The notes under the pieces are model-generated. The model was not told the DNA's origin. It saw nothing but the letters and a program-made list of their open reading frames with translations, and did no database searches. From Prevotella sp. (GTDB taxonomy: Bacteria; Bacteroidota; Bacteroidia; Bacteroidales; Bacteroidaceae), in the NCBI GenBank assembly GCA_017508965.1, contig JAFWQT010000097.1:1-46435 (forward strand): a stretch of DNA of 46,435 nt, given 5' to 3'. Made by a program: the position numbers and the translations under genes. This document shows positions 42,401 to 46,435 of this stretch, one piece after another. Each line of letters starts with the position of its first letter. Positions within the stretch are counted from its first letter, which is position 1.

Positions 42401-42737
42401 AACCGTAACCGATGACCACCACTTCGTTCAGACTGGCAGCCTCGTCTTCGAGTACCACATTAATCACGCTCTTACCCTTGGCGTCGACCGTCTGCGTCTT
42501 CATACCCACGTACGAAATCGTCAGCTGGCCATTGCCGGTAAGATTGATGGAGAAGTTACCGTCAAGGTCGGTCACAGCACCGCCCTTTGCGCCTTTCTCC
42601 TGGACAGTCGCACCGATGACTGCTTCACCAGTGGCGTCCTTCACTGTTCCCTTCACTGTTTGCGCCGAAGCCGAACCCACGATTAGCATGAATATGGCTA
42701 TGAGCGCAATTCGAAAAGTTTTCAAATTACCAGACAT
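39471..42737 (-). CDS. SusC/RagA-family TonB-dependent transporter
   Basis: The 1088-residue protein has a signal peptide (1 to about 26), a carboxypeptidase-regulatory-like N-terminal domain (about 28-108, [18 protein letters not shown]), the SusC motif [22 protein letters not shown], a plug domain with [30 protein letters not shown], and a barrel ending [11 protein letters not shown]. It imports oligosaccharides across the outer membrane with energy from TonB. Given the adjoining GH28 and CE8 genes the substrate is probably a pectin fragment. It is the first gene of a five-gene operon and has a consensus promoter with a palindrome upstream. Confidence 0.96.
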   Translation of the reverse strand: [1088 protein letters not shown]

Positions 42738-42841
42738 AGATATTAATTTAAATTAAACAATAATTTCTGCTTGTCAGATTTGTTGTTAGTAAAATAATCA
42801 ATTCGTTCTAGAGATTTAGATTGTCTTAATATTAAGTTCTG

Positions 42842-42873
42842 CAAAGATAGGAAATTAATTAAATTTATGCAAA
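42842..42873 (-). promoter_or_regulatory. Promoter of the pectin susC operon
   Basis: On the minus strand TTTG (42870-42873), 20 bases, TATCTTTG (42842-42849) match the consensus exactly. The leader to the susC ATG is about 100 nt and AT-rich, without an obvious hairpin. Confidence 0.78.
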
Positions 42874-42900
42874 TGTTTTGGCGAAAAGTTTTCAAAAAGA

Positions 42901-42920
42901 ATCCGAAAACGTTTGCGGAT
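42901..42920. promoter_or_regulatory. LacI-operator-like palindrome upstream of the susC promoter
   Basis: Twenty bases centred on AAACGTTT form a palindrome with nine of ten pairs matched (ATCCG-N-AAACGTTT-N-CGGAT form). The site lies about 30 bp upstream of the susC -33 element. The words AAACGTTTGCGGA at 42907-42919 recur exactly at 46268-46280 upstream of another gene. The AAACGTTT core resembles operators of LacI-family regulators. That a regulator binds here is inference. Confidence 0.55.
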
Positions 42921-42944
42921 TGCGGGGCTGTTTCGGTTTTTATG

Positions 42945-42983
42945 CTATAGAAAACATTAAGGGGCACAAATTGCGCCCCTTAA
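42945..42983 (-). terminator. Terminator of the CE8 pectinesterase gene
   Basis: TTAAGGGGC (42957-42965) and GCCCCTTAA (42975-42983) form a 9-bp stem with a 9-base loop. Read on the minus strand the stem is followed by TGTTTTCT. It lies 25 bases past the pectinesterase stop and separates that gene from the susC promoter. Confidence 0.8.
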
Positions 42984-43007
42984 CGAATGAATGTTGGTAA
43001 GTAATTG

Positions 43008-46000
43008 TTATTTGATTACCTTTTTGCCGTTGACGATGAAGATGCCTTTGGTGGCCTGGCTCACACGCTGTCCGGCAATGTTGAAGATACCTTCCGACTG
43101 CTGCTGAAAGCCGGCGGCATTGACGGCATTGATGCCGGTAGTGCCATAGCCGATGCGCTCCTTGAACAGTTCGGGTGCATCCTCAAACACTTTCTCCTTG
43201 GTGTAGTTGGCTGCCTCGTCGGCATCGATGATGGTCTCGTATTTCTTGTTGCCATTTTTATGGGTGAACTCGATGACGTTGCTGGCGGGAGAAATGTTCT
43301 TGCCGCTTTCGTCCATCGTGTTATACTCATAGAAACCGTCGGCAGCGCTGTTCATTCCAGCAACGGTGAAGCGGGTGTTTGCTAGTTTGCTGGGCTGCTT
43401 CAGGGTGGTGTTCAGCCAGCGCAGGTAGGAAGGACTGCCCCATGAACGGCCGAAGTTGAAGCCGGCAGAGTGGGTGTCGATGGTGCAGTTCTGCATCACG
43501 TAGCCGTATTTCTTGGCTCCGTTGGGAGCAGCAATCGTGACGTCGCCCTTTCCTTCTGCCATTTCGCGGCTCTCATTGTAGAAGAGTACGTTGTCGAAGA
43601 ACACGTCGCCACCGCCGCAGACATAGTCAACCAGACCGTGAATCTCGCAATCCTGGAAGTAGAACTGTCCGCTGTTGTTGTTGCTGTAGTAGGTGTCCTG
43701 ATAGGAGAGCATGGTCACGTTCTTGCAAACGGTATAGTTACCCTTGTCCTGCAGGCAGACGGCACGTCCGGCACTGGCCGAAGCCTTGCCCGTAGTGGGA
43801 TCGTAGTATGGATAGTCGTTCTTCAGCGTCAGGTTCTCCAGCATCAGGTACTTGCTGGAGTTCAGCAAGGTAGCTGTCACGCCGATGCCTTCTGCGGTTG
43901 GCCTGTTCTTGATGATAACTCCATCCTGGCTTTCACCCTTAATGGTAATCTTGTCGCGGCCAATCTTGGTAAGTGCCCTCTGCTCCAGGTCGTAGGTGCC
44001 GTTCGGCAGGTTGATGATTACTTCATCAGCTCCGGGAACACCATTGGCTGCATCGAGCGCATCAAGGAAACTGCTGGCATCGCCGGCAAAGACGGTGAAC
44101 GTGTTGCCTTCGCGGATGTAGTTTGTCGTAGCGGTGTTCAGCACGGTAATGCCGTGCAGGTATGATGTGCCGTTGAAGGTAAGCGTCAGCGTGCCTGGCT
44201 CGCCTTCGTATTCGATAGACTGCATGCCGCCGTCGGTCTCTACCAAATCACTTTCGATAGTGGCTCCGTTTGAGGAATTGATGGGATTACCTTTACTGTA
44301 TTTGCAAAGGCTCAGCGTTACGGTTGCCTTCTTGCCAACGAGCAGCTCAATCTTGTCGCCATTGTTGAATACCCAACCGTGCTGATTGTCGTGCCATATA
44401 CCAGAACCAATGGAGTTAAAGCCCTCGTGGTCGGCATCGTCGAAATTAACGTCGGTCAGGTCGAAGGTGTACTTCTTGCTGTCGCTCGATACTTCGATTT
44501 CCGTCTCTACGGCATAGAGACTGATATTGCCGGTCACGGCATCGGTAGTCTTGTACTTTGCTCCCACATAGTTCTGCTTGAACCATCCGCGGGCCTTATA
44601 GCCTTCCTGGGCTCCGGTCACGGTTTCAATGTTAACGGCAAATTCTCCGATTTCGGCATCCTTCTCAACGGTCTGGGTGCCGATGGCTGTTCCGTCGAGA
44701 CCGTAGTAGGTCAGCGTGAAGTCGGGCTTCTGAACGATGTTCAGGATATAGTTGATGGCAGTTGCACCGGCAGTCATCGGGATGGTCACCTTGCACGAAG
44801 TCTCGGTCGATTCATAGGTAACCGTGCCGATTTCGCCGCTGGCAGCCGAGATGTCGGTCAGCGGATTGCTTTCGCTTACCATCGTGGCAGTCTTCGAGAG
44901 TTCCACGGTTCCCACGAAATCAGAGCCGTCAGCCTCGAAGATATCGTCGGCAACATATTCCGTTCCGTTCATCTTGAACGATGCCAGGATGGGCAGGTCT
45001 TTCTCGGTTCCGCTCAGGGTTCCTTCGATGACGATGTCGCAGAAACCTACTTGCTTGTTGTTGTCAAGACTGTAGAGATTCAGCTTCAGTCCGCATTGTC
45101 CTTCAGCTACGGTTGCTCCGGTAACGTCGAATGAATACTCCGAATACTTGGCGTCCGTCTCTCCTTCCTTGGGGTTGGTGCCGTCGTTACGGTTCGGTAT
45201 TCTGCCAGTTGCCAGACTCACGGTCGTCTCATCTGGATTCAGCCATGCAATATCAACAGCGCCGCCGTTGGTGCCGTAGCGGGTTGACTTGAACGACACT
45301 TTGGTCGGGGTGAATGCAAAGCCGGGCTTCGGGATAATCAGGAAACTGATGTCGTTCGACTCAGCAGCAGCAGATTCCTTGGCAGCAGGCTGGAAAGCCG
45401 TCTGTACCATTTCTGCCATTTCTTTCGGAGTCTTTGTTCCAACAATACTAAGGTTTTCGCCATAAACCACCTTGCTTGAGAGGAAGTAGTCGGCATCGTC
45501 GCCGAAGGTTGCAGTCTGGCCGTCAGTACCCAGGTTGAATGGGAAGGTAGCTGTCACGGCCTCATTGTCAAGCGTGGTTGCTTCCTTTGGAGGATACTGA
45601 ACAACCGTGATAGAGTAGAGGTAGGCAGTCTTCGACGGGATGATTTCTACGTATTTCTTTGTAGCATCGCCGGTTTTGGCTGTGTAGACAAAGGTGTTCT
45701 GCCCTGTAGCGTCTTCTCCGCCTACGGTATAGTTAGACTGTCCAGGATAACTGACCACAGTCACTTCATCGCCTGCATTCTTTACCGGCACCTGAATCGT
45801 GGTGTTGGGATTGAATTGTGCATAGCCGTTGGAGTTGTACTGCAGTTTGCCGCCATTTGAAATTACGTGCATACTGATGCCTTCCACGTTGGAAACCACA
45901 TCGCCTTCGTTAGTCCCCTGGATGTTGACATCAACGATAGTTTCCGGAATCTTGTTCTGCCAGTCCCATGTGGCAGTCACCGTTTGGGCCTGAGCCAGCA

Positions 46001-46055
46001 TACCAACCATCGCGAGAAGGCACAACAGACTGAGTCGTTGTAAATTTTTCTTCAT
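43008..46055 (-). CDS. Multidomain secreted CE8 pectin methylesterase
   Basis: The 1015-residue protein has a signal peptide (1-24) and, near the C-terminus (about 650-965), a CE8 beta-helix with Gln786-Asp787 (YQDT), the nucleophile Asp810 (GLVDYV) and Arg870 (FGRSWG). It removes methyl esters from homogalacturonan, preparing it for GH28. The first 640 residues are beta-rich, with two related segments (about 25-155 and 525-640, both with a trailing 'YLYSITV/YLHGITV' strand), probably carbohydrate-binding. It ends with the short tail GIFNIAGQRV...GIFIVNGKKVIK. It has its own promoter and terminator, so it can be controlled apart from susC. CE8 enzymes are normally about a third of this size. 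Confidence 0.9.
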   Translation of the reverse strand: MKKNLQRLSLLCLLAMVGMLAQAQTVTATWDWQNKIPETIVDVNIQGTNEGDVVSNVEGISMHVISNGGKLQYNSNGYAQFNPNTTIQVPVKNAGDEVTVVSYPGQSNYTVGGEDATGQNTFVYTAKTGDATKKYVEIIPSKTAYLYSITVVQYPPKEATTLDNEAVTATFPFNLGTDGQTATFGDDADYFLSSKVVYGENLSIVGTKTPKEMAEMVQTAFQPAAKESAAAESNDISFLIIPKPGFAFTPTKVSFKSTRYGTNGGAVDIAWLNPDETTVSLATGRIPNRNDGTNPKEGETDAKYSEYSFDVTGATVAEGQCGLKLNLYSLDNNKQVGFCDIVIEGTLSGTEKDLPILASFKMNGTEYVADDIFEADGSDFVGTVELSKTATMVSESNPLTDISAASGEIGTVTYESTETSCKVTIPMTAGATAINYILNIVQKPDFTLTYYGLDGTAIGTQTVEKDAEIGEFAVNIETVTGAQEGYKARGWFKQNYVGAKYKTTDAVTGNISLYAVETEIEVSSDSKKYTFDLTDVNFDDADHEGFNSIGSGIWHDNQHGWVFNNGDKIELLVGKKATVTLSLCKYSKGNPINSSNGATIESDLVETDGGMQSIEYEGEPGTLTLTFNGTSYLHGITVLNTATTNYIREGNTFTVFAGDASSFLDALDAANGVPGADEVIINLPNGTYDLEQRALTKIGRDKITIKGESQDGVIIKNRPTAEGIGVTATLLNSSKYLMLENLTLKNDYPYYDPTTGKASASAGRAVCLQDKGNYTVCKNVTMLSYQDTYYSNNNSGQFYFQDCEIHGLVDYVCGGGDVFFDNVLFYNESREMAEGKGDVTIAAPNGAKKYGYVMQNCTIDTHSAGFNFGRSWGSPSYLRWLNTTLKQPSKLANTRFTVAGMNSAADGFYEYNTMDESGKNISPASNVIEFTHKNGNKKYETIIDADEAANYTKEKVFEDAPELFKERIGYGTTGINAVNAAGFQQQSEGIFNIAGQRVSQATKGIFIVNGKKVIK

Positions 46056-46126
46056 TTGTTTTAGGTTTTAAGTTAAGCAATTATTTAATAATGTTTATTC
46101 TTATTTATTATATCCAGCCGATTAGT

Positions 46127-46141
46127 TGTCATCATGACAAT
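46127..46141. promoter_or_regulatory. Perfect 15-base palindrome in the pectinesterase leader
   Basis: TTGTCATCATGACAA has seven perfect base pairs around a central C. It lies just downstream of the likely start of transcription of the pectinesterase gene, a usual position for a repressor site. The binding protein is unknown. Confidence 0.5.
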
Positions 46142-46158
46142 TATCATAGTTTGCGTTG

Positions 46159-46166
46159 CAAAGGTA
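46159..46166 (-). promoter_or_regulatory. -7 box of the pectinesterase gene
   Basis: The minus strand reads TACCTTTG, matching TAnnTTTG. An ATTG 22 bases upstream is a weak -33. The leader would be about 95 nt. Confidence 0.5.
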
Positions 46167-46297
46167 TGAAAAAAACGTCAACGCGATGCAATTTAAGTGT
46201 TAAAATCAATGAATATTGATAAAATCCCTTCGATTTTTGGCAAGTTGCTCCTAATTCGCTAAAACGTAAACGTTTGCGGAATAAATAGCAGTCATAA

Positions 46298-46329
46298 TTT
46301 GCGTTATTCATAATTAATCTATATCTTTG
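46298..46329 (+). promoter_or_regulatory. Promoter of the gene at the right end
   Basis: TTTG (46298-46301), 20 bases, TATCTTTG (46322-46329) match the consensus exactly. An AAACGTTTGCGGA site ends 17 bases upstream of the -33, and TAAAAACGTTTTTA (46364-46377) lies in the leader. Confidence 0.75.
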
Positions 46330-46379
46330 CATCGGAATTTAATTCAATTAACTAATAAATAACTAAAAACGTTTTTAAT

Positions 46380-46435
46380 ATGAAGAAAATTTTTACTCTG
46401 ATTTCAATGGCATTAATGGCCATAGGTGTTAACGC
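46380..46435 (+). CDS. N-terminal signal peptide of a secreted protein, cut by the window end
   Basis: The ATG at 46380 starts MKKIFTLISMALMAIGVN, a clear signal peptide with two lysines and a hydrophobic core. Only 18 codons are inside the window. A consensus promoter precedes it, and it is divergent from the pectinesterase, so it is probably another secreted pectin-active protein. Nothing more can be said of its function. Confidence 0.75.
   Translation, partial: MKKIFTLISMALMAIGVN

Larger units (their letters stand above)
46056..46379. other. Divergent control region between the pectinesterase and the next gene
   Basis: This 324-base gap has no gene. It holds a palindrome at 46127-46141, a -7 box for the pectinesterase (46159-46166), an AAACGTTTGCGGA site (46268-46280), a consensus promoter for the rightward gene (46298-46329), and a palindrome TAAAAACGTTTTTA just before that gene's start (46364-46377). 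Confidence 0.75.

Overview
The window looks like a chromosomal segment of a Bacteroidales bacterium of the Prevotella group (Prevotella, Segatella or Xylanibacter type). The evidence is a SusC/SusD pair, lipoproteins with an acidic tail after the lipobox cysteine, promoters of the form TTTG-N19..21-TAnnTTTG, AT-rich leaders mostly without Shine-Dalgarno sites, C-terminal tails ending in NGKKVIK-like motifs, and a GH10-CE1 enzyme with the architecture of the Prevotella ruminicola xylanase/feruloyl esterase. I saw no rRNA, tRNA, transposase, integrase or CRISPR array.

Layout. 1-2244: 3' end of fabD, overlapped by a cytoplasmic GH13 amylase and followed by an AlaX-like editing protein. 2245-2862: a gap with a 22-bp-period repeat and a promoter. 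2863-4990: a secreted protein of unknown function, a tiny acidic protein and a terminator. 5014-9184: the N-degron set aat / clpS-clpA in divergent arrangement, then an RluA-family pseudouridine synthase. 9197-9328: a second 22-bp array. 9316-14986 (minus): msrA, GH95, GH43-CBM6 and a CE2 esterase, closely spaced. 15165-18387 (plus): a LOG-family nucleotide hydrolase and a type Vd-like patatin/outer-membrane barrel protein. 18391-22267 (minus): a two-domain esterase and a GH31. 22549-23262: a secreted protein of unknown function. 23480-29483: a xylan operon (GH10-CE1, GH43-CBM6, GH43) ending in a strong terminator. 29515-29690: a third 22-bp array. 29794-32811: a tautomerase, a hotdog thioesterase, an M6 protease (minus) and a GNAT acetyltransferase. 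32821-46435: a pectin polysaccharide utilization locus on the minus strand (multidomain CE8 pectinesterase; SusC, SusD, a surface lipoprotein, GH28 and a rhodanese/metallo-hydrolase lipoprotein), with a divergent secreted gene cut by the window end.

How the genes work together. CE8 would remove methyl esters from homogalacturonan and GH28 would cut it. SusD and the DUF4957-like lipoprotein would bind fragments at the surface and SusC would import them. In the xylan operon the GH10 domain cuts the backbone, the CE1 domain removes ferulate, and the GH43 enzymes remove arabinose or xylose. The minus-strand GH95, GH31, GH43, CE2 and double-esterase genes would remove fucose or galactose, alpha-xylose or glucose, and acetyl groups, fitting a decorated hemicellulose such as xyloglucan or acetylated xylan. 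No PUL regulator (HTCS, SusR, ECF sigma) lies inside the window.

The signals least explained by known features are in the gaps. Three separate arrays keep an exact 22-bp period while their unit sequence drifts. One intercistronic gap has CCTAGG every 10 bp, although CTAG is rare elsewhere in the window. Other short tandem repeats have 7-bp and 8-bp periods, a C/G-rich inverted element occurs twice, and a LacI-operator-like palindrome is shared by two pectin-locus promoters.
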